Positions 7,334 to 14,649 of a DNA stretch of 43,524 nt are shown here, one piece after another. Numbering within the stretch: the first letter of the stretch is position 1; each line of letters opens with the position of its first letter. Made by a program: the position numbers and the translations under genes. This DNA comes from Candidatus Saccharimonadota bacterium (GTDB lineage: Bacteria > Patescibacteriota > Saccharimonadia > Saccharimonadales > UBA4665). The notes beneath the pieces were generated by a model. The model did not search any database and was not told where the DNA came from. It saw only the letters and a list, made by a program, of their open reading frames with translations. The stretch is taken from assembly GCA_020427965.1 (NCBI GenBank), contig JAGQNT010000041.1, forward strand, positions 1 to 43,524, read 5' to 3'.

Positions 7334-7735
7334 ATGAGCGAAGCATCTATTTTCACGAAGATCATTAACGGCGAAATCCCCTGTCACAAGGTGTACGAAG
7401 ATGACAGGACGTTCGCTTTCTTGGACATCCACCCTATCACTCCCGGACACGTCCTGGTCGTTCCCAAGCAACAGGTTGGTTTTGTCTGGGATTTAACGGA
7501 CGAAGACTATCACGCGCTGATGGAAACAGTCAGAAAAATCGGCAAGAAACTACGTGAAGTATTCCCGGAGAAGGATCGCGTCGGGGTGATGATTGAGGGG
7601 CTAGACGTTGCCGATCACGCCCATGTCAAAGTCTTTGCTTTCGATGCTGGTGGAGAGTATCGACATATACCGGATATGAACACCGAGCCTGATCACGCTG
7701 TCTTGGCAGAGATTGCCAAAAAACTCGCCTTTTAA
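7334..7735 (+). CDS. HIT family protein
   Basis: A 133-residue histidine-triad protein. The N-terminus SIFTKIINGEIPCHKVYEDD and HPITPGHVLVVPK are typical of Hint/HinT-type nucleotide hydrolases acting on nucleoside phosphoramidates or dinucleoside polyphosphates. The triad reads H95-A-H97-V-K99. The catalytic central His is present but the third His is Lys. TATACT (7322-7327) ends 6 nt before ATG with no Shine-Dalgarno, so it is a leaderless candidate. The next gene begins 25 nt downstream with its own -10 box. Confidence 0.88.
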   Translation: MSEASIFTKIINGEIPCHKVYEDDRTFAFLDIHPITPGHVLVVPKQQVGFVWDLTDEDYHALMETVRKIGKKLREVFPEKDRVGVMIEGLDVADHAHVKVFAFDAGGEYRHIPDMNTEPDHAVLAEIAKKLAF

Positions 7736-7760
7736 GAAGTAACCCGCTACAATACCGCTT

Positions 7761-7943
7761 ATGGGACCGTTTCTCTATTCGCTTATGTTCGCTGCAGGTG
7801 CAGGTATGTGGGTTTGGGTGCAAGTCAGTCGCCGTACCGGCCATGCTGACCCCAAATCAATTGCAATGTCAGCCGGAGGCGCAGCTTTTGTTGCCTTTGT
7901 CTTCTTTTATACATTCTTTAAATTTGTATTGAACCTAAACTAG
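7761..7943 (+). CDS. Small two-helix membrane protein
   Basis: A 60-residue protein with two hydrophobic segments (about 3-18 and 34-56) joined by a short polar, basic stretch VSRRTGHADPK. No family recognised. TACAAT (7748-7753) lies 7 nt before ATG, matching the leaderless promoters of both flanking genes, which supports it being a real gene despite its size. Confidence 0.6.
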   Translation: MGPFLYSLMFAAGAGMWVWVQVSRRTGHADPKSIAMSAGGAAFVAFVFFYTFFKFVLNLN

Positions 7944-7986
7944 CCTTTTACTACCAGCTTAGCGAGAAAACTGGTACTATAGTCCC

Positions 7987-8832
7987 ATGGATGAAAAAGG
8001 GTTGGGTCGCCGCCTGCAGGCAGTGCGCCGTGAAAAGGGTTTGACGCAGCAGGCGCTGTGCGATGGTGCCGGCATTAGCTACTCTACCCTGACCAAAATC
8101 GAGCGTGGTGCTATCAAGGCGCCATCTATTTTTACGGTCATGAAAATGGCCGAGATCATGGGGGTGACGCTCGATGAATTACTAGGGTCGGTCAGCCCTT
8201 CCCTTCCCAGCCGACGCCTAGGGCGCACTAAAAGTGGCGTCAGCTTCGTGTTCTTCGATATTAACGGCTGTCTCATCCGTAGCACGCAACGTGGCTTCGT
8301 TCGACTGGCCGAGGAAACCAATAGCCTGCCTGACGTTGTCGAGACGGCGTACCTCAACTACAGTGATGATGCCGACAGGGGTACCTTGAGCATGAGTGAT
8401 TTTGATACCAAGCTGGCCCAGCGTCTCCACGCCTTGGTTGACTGGCAAAAAATCTACCTGGAGTCAGTTGAAGTTATCCAGCCAATGCAAGACCTTATTA
8501 GCTGGGCCAGCGAGCATTATCGAGTTGGTCTGCTGACCAACTCAAAGCCGGGACTGGTCCCTGCCCTGCGTGAGCGTAATCTGATACCTAACCTCAATTA
8601 CGATGTGATTGTCGATTCATCAGAGGTGGGTTTGATTAAGCCCGAAAGGGCAATTTATGAAAAAGCTCAGGAGTGGGCAGGTTGCGAACCGGGTGAGATC
8701 CTGTTTGTTGATGACACTCGTACCAATCTGTTCCCTGCCGCCGAACTTGGCTGGCATGTTATGCAGTTTGACGGTTACGATCCAGAGGGATCGACCAACA
8801 ACGTGCGCAAAGCGCTAGAACCTTCTAGCTAA
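7987..8832 (+). CDS. XRE-type HTH fused to a HAD-like hydrolase
   Basis: A 281-residue two-domain protein. Residues 6-66 are a Cro/CI helix-turn-helix (LTQQALCDGAGISYSTLTKIERG, then PSIFTVMKMAEIMGVTLDELLG). A short linker leads to a HAD-IA-like domain (86-281) with motif I FFDINGCL (D91; the usual second Asp is N93), LLTNSKPG (motif II), KPERAIYEKA (motif III) and LFVDDTRTN (motif IV). The second half resembles the separate HAD protein at 1157-1720. A phosphatase-linked or ligand-sensing regulator is an inference. TACTAT (7975-7980) is 6 nt before ATG. A palindromic element begins 10 nt after the stop. Confidence 0.82.
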   Translation: MDEKGLGRRLQAVRREKGLTQQALCDGAGISYSTLTKIERGAIKAPSIFTVMKMAEIMGVTLDELLGSVSPSLPSRRLGRTKSGVSFVFFDINGCLIRSTQRGFVRLAEETNSLPDVVETAYLNYSDDADRGTLSMSDFDTKLAQRLHALVDWQKIYLESVEVIQPMQDLISWASEHYRVGLLTNSKPGLVPALRERNLIPNLNYDVIVDSSEVGLIKPERAIYEKAQEWAGCEPGEILFVDDTRTNLFPAAELGWHVMQFDGYDPEGSTNNVRKALEPSS

Positions 8833-8841
8833 ATATTGTTT

Positions 8842-9043
8842 GTTCCCTCTGGCGGGAACCGGCCACCTACTTTACCTTGATGCAAAGTAGGCAAACATCA
8901 CGGGCTGCGTTTTACCGCGGGGTACATTCGAAGCAAGCAATGGTTTAGTCAAAAAAACTCGGTCCACTGGACCTCATACAATTTTTGACGAGCCAAGCAC
9001 ACCATTGCAGCATCGAATATACTCCGGGTAAAGCCGATGCCCG
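8842..9043 (+). repeat. 3'-end palindromic element, copy A
   Basis: Starts 10 nt after the XRE-HAD stop. Order: hairpin GTTCCC...GGGAAC (8842-8859); hairpin CCTACTTT...AAAGTAGG (8866-8891) around an ACCTTGATGC loop; then CATCACGGGC; then a long nested palindrome. In the latter, ATTCGA.GC.AGCAATGG pairs with CCATTGC.GCATCGAAT, GTCAAAAA with TTTTTGAC, and the tip is GGTCC-ACT-GGACC (8961-8973), closed by TACTCCGGGTAAAGCCG (9020-9036). Copies B (19544) and C (42179) share the order, orientation and apical CCACTGG. It contains no open frame. Confidence 0.75.
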
Positions 9044-9162
9044 TAGGGTCCCAAGTCTGTGCACTCCCCAGAACGAGTCGGGGTTAGGGCAGTCTACTAG
9101 ACCGCTCCGGTGTTAAAACCCGTCCTGGGGCTCGTACAAGCCTCACAGGGCCATTCAACACA

Positions 9163-9233
9163 ACACCTTCCACACCACTACAGCAGTGTTTACTGCTGTG
9201 CAGTAAAGCAGGCTGTGGTGGTGTGGAAGGTGT
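9163..9233. terminator. Long hairpin downstream of valS
   Basis: A perfect 16-bp stem (9163-9178 with 9218-9233) encloses a 39-nt loop that itself holds CAGCAG-TGTTTA-CTGCTG. It ends 2 nt from the valS stop codon. It probably terminates valS (minus) and may also stop plus-strand transcription; a T-tract is lacking, so the mechanism is uncertain. Confidence 0.55.
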
Positions 9234-9235
9234 GA

Positions 9236-11875
9236 CTAAACCTTGAAGCGTTGTTGTTCTTCGGCAAGCTTCCGGGCGTACTCACCTGCTTCGTCCAATT
9301 GGTCTCTGGTTTGATCAACCAATTCGACAGGGGCATTCTTCACATACGAATCGTTGGCTAATCTGGCTTCTAGCTGTTTTATCAGATTCTTCTGTCGCTC
9401 CAACTTTTCGTCGAGCTTCTTGGCGTAAGCTTTCGCCTTATCGGTATCGATGTCCAACCAACAGGGGTATTTTGTGCTGGTTAGGTTAAGCCCGGAACCA
9501 TCTTGTACTTGCTTGATATCTTTTAGCCGGGCCAGGCGCTTAATAGTGTCGGTGTTGTTTATCAGGAAATCTACACCAGGGTGATACAGTGTAACACCAC
9601 TAGCACCTAGCGACTTGATAATGAAACGAATCTCACTCACGATATCCTGCAGTTCATTGTAATCAGTTGCCTGTTTGGCATCTGATTTCATTGGTTTTGG
9701 TAGCTGCTTCTTGGCTAGGACACTATCCTTTTCCCAACCCAGTGTTTGCCAGATCGTCTCTGTTAGAAAAGGTGCAAATGGATGCGCCAACAGCAGGATC
9801 ATCTCTAGTAAGTACGCTAACAGTTGTTTGTTGGGGTCAACTTTGCTCGTTTCGATGTACCAGTCGGCCAGATCGTCCCAGATGAAGTGGTACAGCGTGT
9901 CGTAGGCTTCACTAAAGCGATAGTCAGCCAAATCTGCGGTAATTTTCTCCTGAGACTGTTGTAATCTTGTCAATATCCAGTGATCTGCCGACGTCTTAGC
10001 CTCTGGTGTGGTAACGGTGGTTTCGTCTCCAAGCACACCTTCGATATAGCGGGCGATATTCCAGATCTTGTTACAGAAGTTGCGATTGGTCTCTATCTTG
10101 TTCCAACCCCAGTTTTGATCGTTACCTGGGCTGACACCCATGATGAGTGCCATGCGCAGTGCGTCGGTGCCGTATTTTGGAATAACCGTTAAGGGGTCGA
10201 TGATTGATTCTGGCCGCGATTTACTCATTTTTTTGCCATCGGCAGCACGAACCATACCGTGCAGATAGACATCTTTGAACGGTACCTGCCCAGTCACGTA
10301 CGTGGTGGTCAGTATCATTCGGGCAATCCAGAAGAACAGAATATCCCAGCCACTCTCCATAACAGAGGTGGGGTGATAGGCTTGGAAGTCCGGGCTTCGT
10401 TGCAATAACTCCTCCAGAGAAACAGATTGATCCTGAGCCAAATTTTGGTCTACCAGCGTGCTCCAGGTCCACAAGGCCGAGCTGAACCAGGTGTCTAGTG
10501 TGTCAGGGTCTTGCTCCCATTCACGGAAGCCCTCTGCCCCGTCGTCCTCGGGTGCGTTGAGTCCAACATACGTCTCTTGACGTCCATCGGCATCTTTGCG
10601 GTACCAAACTGGAATACGGTGGCCCCACCAGATCTGACGGCTAATGCACCAGTCGCGCAGATTGTCGATCCAGTGGTAGTATGTTTTCTCGAAACGTTGC
10701 GGCGTGAGGCGGATGTCTTCGTCACGGATAACACTCTGTAGCACCTGTTTCAGGCTCATTTTTTGGCCCTTCCAGTCAACAGCTGGCTTATTGACGTCGA
10801 CAAACCACTGCAGGCGTATTTGTGGCTCGATTAACCCCTTGCCGCGCTCGTTGAGGGCGACGTTATGCAGGTAGCTATCGTCTGTCTTTACCAGCAACCC
10901 TTTGTCGGCAAGCTTCTCGACGATCTTTGATCGAGCGTCCAATATGTCCATACCGGCAAATTCACCGGCGATTGGCAGTAAGTTACCGTGGAAATCGATG
11001 ATCTGTTCCCTGTCCAAGTCATGGCGTTCGGCGATTTCGAAATCCACCTGGCTGTGCCATGGTGTGATGGTCATGACCCCTGTTCCAAAAGACGGGTCAA
11101 CGCTCTCGTCTTTGATGATGGTGGCGGTTATCTTACCGTTGATCCACTCGCACTCAAACGTGTCACCGTGCTTGTACTTTTTGTAACGCTTGTCGTCTGG
11201 GTGCATGACAACGTATTTGTCCCCAAACTTGGTTTCTGGGCGAGCGGTGCCGATCTCGAACGGACCGTATTTGAACGTGAAAAAACGCCCCTGTTGCTCT
11301 TCGTAGACGACCTCGTCGTCGGACACGTTGGTTTGCAGGTTTGGATCCCAGTTCACGATGCGGTGACCCCTATAGATCAGGCCGTCGCTGTACATCTTCA
11401 TAAAAGTTTCGTTGACGCAGCGGTTCAGTGCATCATCCAGGGTATAACGGAGGCGAGTCCAGTCGGCGCTGGCGCCCATGGCTCGCATCTGCCCCAGCAT
11501 AGTTTCGCGGCTATTACCCACGAAGTCCCTGGTGCGCTGCAGGAAGATTTCCCTGCCCACCTTGTGTTTGTTAGTGCCCTCATCGGCTAATTGCTTCTCA
11601 ATCAGGGCATTTACCGCTAGGGCTGCGTGGTCGGTACCAGGTAGCCACAACACGTCCTTTCCCTGTTGTCGTGCGTTGCGACACATGATGTCCTGGAGCG
11701 TGATAAATAAGGCGTGACCGAGGCTGAGCGTACCCGTCTCATTGGGCGGGGGCATACTGATAGAAAAGCGCTCTTTGTCAGAGGTCGGATCGGCCACAAA
11801 TGCCCCACTCTGCTCCCAGAGCGCATAGATATCCTTCTCGTACTGGTCTGGTTCGTATACTTTTGGTAATTTCAT
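9236..11875 (-). CDS. valS: Valine--tRNA ligase
   Basis: An 879-residue class I synthetase that charges tRNA-Val. It has the N-terminal MPPPNETG motif, the HIGH-like motif SLGH (S51-H54, first His replaced by Ser), the large editing insertion (about 170-330), WWGHRIPVWY, the SALWTWSTL region, KKMSKSRPESI (KMSKS), the anticodon-binding domain and a C-terminal coiled coil (about 810-879) that marks ValRS. Shorter than E. coli ValRS but complete. A minus-strand TATACT at 11981-11986 with an extended TG upstream is a likely promoter, leaving a leader of about 100 nt that contains a CCCC/GGGG hairpin. No T-box was found. Confidence 0.96.
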   Translation of the reverse strand: MKLPKVYEPDQYEKDIYALWEQSGAFVADPTSDKERFSISMPPPNETGTLSLGHALFITLQDIMCRNARQQGKDVLWLPGTDHAALAVNALIEKQLADEGTNKHKVGREIFLQRTRDFVGNSRETMLGQMRAMGASADWTRLRYTLDDALNRCVNETFMKMYSDGLIYRGHRIVNWDPNLQTNVSDDEVVYEEQQGRFFTFKYGPFEIGTARPETKFGDKYVVMHPDDKRYKKYKHGDTFECEWINGKITATIIKDESVDPSFGTGVMTITPWHSQVDFEIAERHDLDREQIIDFHGNLLPIAGEFAGMDILDARSKIVEKLADKGLLVKTDDSYLHNVALNERGKGLIEPQIRLQWFVDVNKPAVDWKGQKMSLKQVLQSVIRDEDIRLTPQRFEKTYYHWIDNLRDWCISRQIWWGHRIPVWYRKDADGRQETYVGLNAPEDDGAEGFREWEQDPDTLDTWFSSALWTWSTLVDQNLAQDQSVSLEELLQRSPDFQAYHPTSVMESGWDILFFWIARMILTTTYVTGQVPFKDVYLHGMVRAADGKKMSKSRPESIIDPLTVIPKYGTDALRMALIMGVSPGNDQNWGWNKIETNRNFCNKIWNIARYIEGVLGDETTVTTPEAKTSADHWILTRLQQSQEKITADLADYRFSEAYDTLYHFIWDDLADWYIETSKVDPNKQLLAYLLEMILLLAHPFAPFLTETIWQTLGWEKDSVLAKKQLPKPMKSDAKQATDYNELQDIVSEIRFIIKSLGASGVTLYHPGVDFLINNTDTIKRLARLKDIKQVQDGSGLNLTSTKYPCWLDIDTDKAKAYAKKLDEKLERQKNLIKQLEARLANDSYVKNAPVELVDQTRDQLDEAGEYARKLAEEQQRFKV

Positions 11876-11980
11876 CTGTAATTCCCGTTTAACTGATGGA
11901 TCTTCGGTATGAGAAAATTATTGCCCCGAGGGGACGCCTGAACACATCGAACCGACCACCGTTAACCATGTCATGCAGAC

Positions 11981-11986
11981 AGTATA
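11981..11986 (-). promoter_or_regulatory. Probable valS -10 box
   Basis: On the minus strand TGGTATACT is an extended -10 element. No good -35 is visible. The implied leader to valS ATG is about 100 nt. Confidence 0.4.
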
Positions 11987-12024
11987 CCACCTCTGACGAT
12001 TGGCTATAACTGAACACATAATAA

Positions 12025-12053
12025 TTGACAAAACAACAAGCTTATGCTAAAAT
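12025..12053 (+). promoter_or_regulatory. Sigma-70 promoter of the 12.0-12.9 kb cassette
   Basis: TTGACA, 17 nt, TAAAAT; expected start near 12060. The sequence around it (TTGACAAAAC.ACAAGCTT) closely resembles the promoter at 15907-15935. Confidence 0.7.
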
Positions 12054-12113
12054 GTAGCTACGATTGATTCATGAGAGGCTTCAATCTGCACGATAACAGG
12101 GTAGCATACACAC

Positions 12114-12162
12114 AAAAACCGCTGAGACTGCCAGGCAAGGCAGGGACGTTTCAGGGGTTTTT
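12114..12162 (+). terminator. Terminator or attenuator in the leader of the 12463 gene
   Basis: AAAAACC.CTGA.A pairs with TTTCAGGGGTTTTT around an inner CTGCC-AGGCAA-GGCAG hairpin, followed by GTC. It would end a ~100-nt RNA starting near 12060, or act as an attenuator for the gene at 12463, 300 nt further on. Confidence 0.5.
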
Positions 12163-12462
12163 GTCGAGTTTCGGCTCCAATTACTCCGCACATTTACACA
12201 TTAGCTCATACATCAACACCTGAGTTGGCTCGCAAAGGGCAGGGGATTTCTCTTGCTTTTATCGAAGCCTCTCATGGATGTTCCCAGTCTGAGTCAGCTT
12301 TACGGTTGGCGTCTGAGCTTTTGCGATGGAGTGATTACCGAGGTAGTCACTCTGGGCAAAAGTTCAGACTGAGAACTTTTGATCTTCTCGCCAGTTGGCG
12401 AATTGCATCAACACGTCATTTTGGCAATCCGCCAGACGTGAGACTTTCCTTGAGGAGTAGAC
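12163..12462 (+). other. Untranslated leader / intergenic segment
   Basis: No supported gene. It contains several short inverted repeats and a 32-codon frame from ATG 12273 (MDVPSLSQLYGW...) without a ribosome binding site. I regard it as leader of the gene at 12463. Confidence 0.35.
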
Positions 12463-12900
12463 ATGACCAGCACGACTAGCAGCAAGCTCAAGACCGCGCC
12501 CAAGTACGCCGATGACATCATCGAAGAGATGATAGTCTCTCGAGGCTGCGTAGAGGTCCGCTGGACTCGTCCTAGTGGCACCGGTGTGCCCTACGACGCG
12601 TACAGGGTAGACCAAGTCTACCCTCTCGTGATCGCATTCAGCATCCAAGAGGTGCTGGATGGCCACCGTGCGGAGCCGAACTGGTTTCTCTACGGAGGGC
12701 AGGGACCGTGGTTCGATCAACGATTCGGGGACAACCCCGACATGCCATCGAACGAAGCTATGGATCTCGCCCGTGGGATCTGCGAACTCGTGGATTTCTG
12801 GGGAGACCGAAGCAACCGCCGCGCAAGAAATAAGGCGCTCCGATTGGATTCCAGCGCCGGGTCCGAGCTGGTCTGTTCGACTTCCTCGCCTGCGAGGTAG
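12463..12900 (+). CDS. GC-rich orphan protein, unknown function
   Basis: A 145-residue protein starting at ATG after TTGAGGAGTAGAC. It is predicted soluble, with Trp/Asp-rich stretches (VRWTRPSGTGVPYDAYRVDQVYP, residues 32-54, and GGQGPWFDQRFGDNP, about 74-88) and a Ser/Arg-rich tail. No family recognised. Third codon positions are strongly C/G, unlike the flanking genes but like the gene at 21573. It has its own promoter (12025), a 400-nt leader and a strong hairpin downstream (13096-13149), so it looks like an independent cassette, possibly acquired horizontally. Confidence 0.6.
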   Translation: MTSTTSSKLKTAPKYADDIIEEMIVSRGCVEVRWTRPSGTGVPYDAYRVDQVYPLVIAFSIQEVLDGHRAEPNWFLYGGQGPWFDQRFGDNPDMPSNEAMDLARGICELVDFWGDRSNRRARNKALRLDSSAGSELVCSTSSPAR

Positions 12901-13095
12901 TTAACGACCGCTGAACTGAACCAGCAGACAACTGGGACAGCACCACTTGGTGTTGGAGTACGCGACCCTAGAGTTGGAAGATTCTTCGGAATCGAGCCAT
13001 CATCGCGCAGATGTATTCGAGCTTTTGATAACCGGCCAGTTCTGAGCCCGGGTTTTCTCCATCAGGAGATCGAGCAAAGTACAGAACACCCCGAG

Positions 13096-13149
13096 CCCCC
13101 AATCTCTACCGCAAGGTAGTTTCCGTAAGGAGTAAAAGTAGATTGGGGG
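13096..13149 (+). terminator. Three-way-junction hairpin after the orphan gene
   Basis: CCCCCAATCT (13096-13105) pairs with AGATTGGGGG (13140-13149). Inside are two small hairpins, CTACC-GCAA-GGTAG and TTTCC-GTAA-GGAG, both capped by GNRA-type tetraloops. TTTAAC follows. It may act as terminator of the 12463 transcript or be a structured RNA in its own right. Confidence 0.45.
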
Positions 13150-13206
13150 TTTAACATTATCTCAATATAGTTTTCACGTGAAAAATTATCAAAGGAGGAC
13201 GCCTAA

Positions 13207-13235
13207 TTGACCATTAGTAAATACGGTGATATGAT
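13207..13235 (+). promoter_or_regulatory. Promoter of the tandem paralog operon
   Basis: TTGACC, 17 nt, TATGAT; expected start near 13242, about 29 nt before ATG 13271. Confidence 0.7.
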
Positions 13236-13270
13236 ATATCAAATTTTAAGAAGTTAGAGAGCGGACAACC

Positions 13271-14026
13271 ATGCCTTGGGACGAGACAGCAGGCACAAAA
13301 GCAGATCAGATATTGGATTGGGTACGGGCAAAGGATGTGCTAGAAGCACAATCTGAACTGTTAACACCAGAAGAGGCCACGCTGGCATGGAGTGGCGTAC
13401 GTCAGCACCGTGTCGGATTAATATGTGAAGCACTGTCTACGGCGCTGTTAGCCAAGGAGACCGAAGTTGCCGATCAGGACAGGGCAGCACAGGGCCAAAT
13501 AGCTGGATTACAGGCTGAAAGGGCGGGTTACAAAAAAACGATAGACCACACGGCCTGGCTACAAAGTTATGTCGGCATGCTTTCGTCGCACGACGTAAAT
13601 ACGCCTAGACGGCCACGACGAACGGAATCACACGAAGAAGCATTGCAGGACTACACCAACATGCCCCAAGCATCGATAGTGCTTGGCCCGGCAGGACGCA
13701 CAACCCACACGCCCGAAGAATATGCTGAGTTCCGCGACGAGATAGGTCGTATTTTGGGCTTAGACTCCGGCCGAGCGGGTAAAATTGCACGTGCATTAAG
13801 GCAAATAGAGAACCTCACGTTAGAGTTCTTTGACATTATTGATGATGATGACGGTCTGAGACGCATAGTGTTTAGGGGTTCACTTGATAAAGCCCCAACA
13901 ACCAAGGATTTGTTTCGGAACGATCGTGGCATAGCCGGAGGCAAAACGAGAGGGGTATTGGAGCTGTTCCGACGCTTGGGTCTAGCGCAAGCTGCCCAGG
14001 ATCAATCTAATGAGGGCACGGCATGA
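13271..14026 (+). CDS. Unknown protein, first of a paralogous pair
   Basis: A 251-residue, mostly helical soluble protein with no signal or membrane segment. Residues about 155-215 (EEYAEFRDEIGRILGLDSGRAGKIARALRQIENL...) match the following gene at the same relative position, and the N-terminal ATLAWSGV region matches its MQTWLAGV. No family recognised. ATGA overlap with the next gene indicates translational coupling. It is driven by the promoter at 13207. Confidence 0.65.
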   Translation: MPWDETAGTKADQILDWVRAKDVLEAQSELLTPEEATLAWSGVRQHRVGLICEALSTALLAKETEVADQDRAAQGQIAGLQAERAGYKKTIDHTAWLQSYVGMLSSHDVNTPRRPRRTESHEEALQDYTNMPQASIVLGPAGRTTHTPEEYAEFRDEIGRILGLDSGRAGKIARALRQIENLTLEFFDIIDDDDGLRRIVFRGSLDKAPTTKDLFRNDRGIAGGKTRGVLELFRRLGLAQAAQDQSNEGTA

Positions 14027-14649
14027 CAGATATAGAAGGCGTAACCGTCGCCGAGATCGTTGATGCCAGTAAACACTTGGGTCCAGAAGAAATGCAGACC
14101 TGGTTGGCCGGTGTTTCGTTGGATGAGACAACGGACCGAGATGAAGCAGGAGAGGAACTTGCTTCGTGGAGTAAGTTTAGGACAGAGCAGGCCGACGAAA
14201 TGGAGCTCGGCGGTACGCAACTACGGAAAGAGGCCGCCAGCCTAGAGGTGGCACGCCGGATACTCGGTGGTGAAACTGACGATCGACTTGGTTTATTACC
14301 AGCGACAGTCGATATCGGCAAGCCATGTACGGGTAAAGGGCGGACTCCCGGGAGACAGTCTTACTACGATTTTAGAGGGCGGATAGAAGCGGCTCTCGGC
14401 GTCTCGAGCGTATTGGCCGGCAGGATAGCGACAGCGTTGAGTAACATCGATAATTTGGATGAATCATACTTTCAAGTCGAGATACAGGACGATGGCAGTA
14501 GGATGCTTCACTTTAGTGGGACATCAGAGACTCTGCCACGGCCGGACGAACTGTTCCATCGGCCACGTATGCTAGGTCAGGAATTATACGAGTCTTTATT
14601 AAATTTCTTGCAAATTGTCGGTGAACAGCAGGCTACATCGACAGATTAG
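14023..14649 (+). CDS. Unknown protein, second of a paralogous pair
   Basis: A 208-residue protein. Its YYDFRGRIEAALGVSSVLAG segment (about 108-127) and the following IATALSNIDNLDESYF and SRMLHFSGT pieces align with AEFRDEIGRILGLDSGRAG, IARALRQIENLTLEFF and LRRIVFRGS of the preceding protein. The pair therefore arose by duplication and then diverged. The start overlaps the previous stop (ATGA). The last 17 nt overlap the 3' end of the convergent tsaD. Function unknown. Confidence 0.65.
   Translation: MTDIEGVTVAEIVDASKHLGPEEMQTWLAGVSLDETTDRDEAGEELASWSKFRTEQADEMELGGTQLRKEAASLEVARRILGGETDDRLGLLPATVDIGKPCTGKGRTPGRQSYYDFRGRIEAALGVSSVLAGRIATALSNIDNLDESYFQVEIQDDGSRMLHFSGTSETLPRPDELFHRPRMLGQELYESLLNFLQIVGEQQATSTD

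Noticed and set aside
8842-9043. Integron attC site or insertion sequence end as identity of the 3' palindromes
   Set aside because: No GTTRRRY/RYYYAAC core sites, no integrase or transposase nearby, and no target-site duplication seen.
9163-9233. CRISPR-like repeat near valS
   Set aside because: It is a single inverted repeat with one loop; no direct repeats with spacers occur anywhere in the window.
11876-12060. T-box riboswitch upstream of valS
   Set aside because: No AGGGTGGNACCGCG-like T-box sequence and no antiterminator pair; only a small CCCC/GGGG hairpin.
12225-12479. 84-codon frame starting with TTG before the orphan gene
   Set aside because: No ribosome binding site, Arg/Ser-rich random composition, overlaps the real start at 12463.
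13207-13257. 16-codon leader peptide after AAAGGAGG starting at TTG 13207
   Set aside because: The same bases form the TTGACC -35 and TATGAT -10 of the next gene; there is no upstream promoter of comparable quality to transcribe the frame.
14023-14026. Recoded UGA (SR1/Gracilibacteria-type code)
   Set aside because: TGA ends several convincing genes (13271 gene, 21573 gene, manC), and no conserved protein here needs an in-frame TGA.
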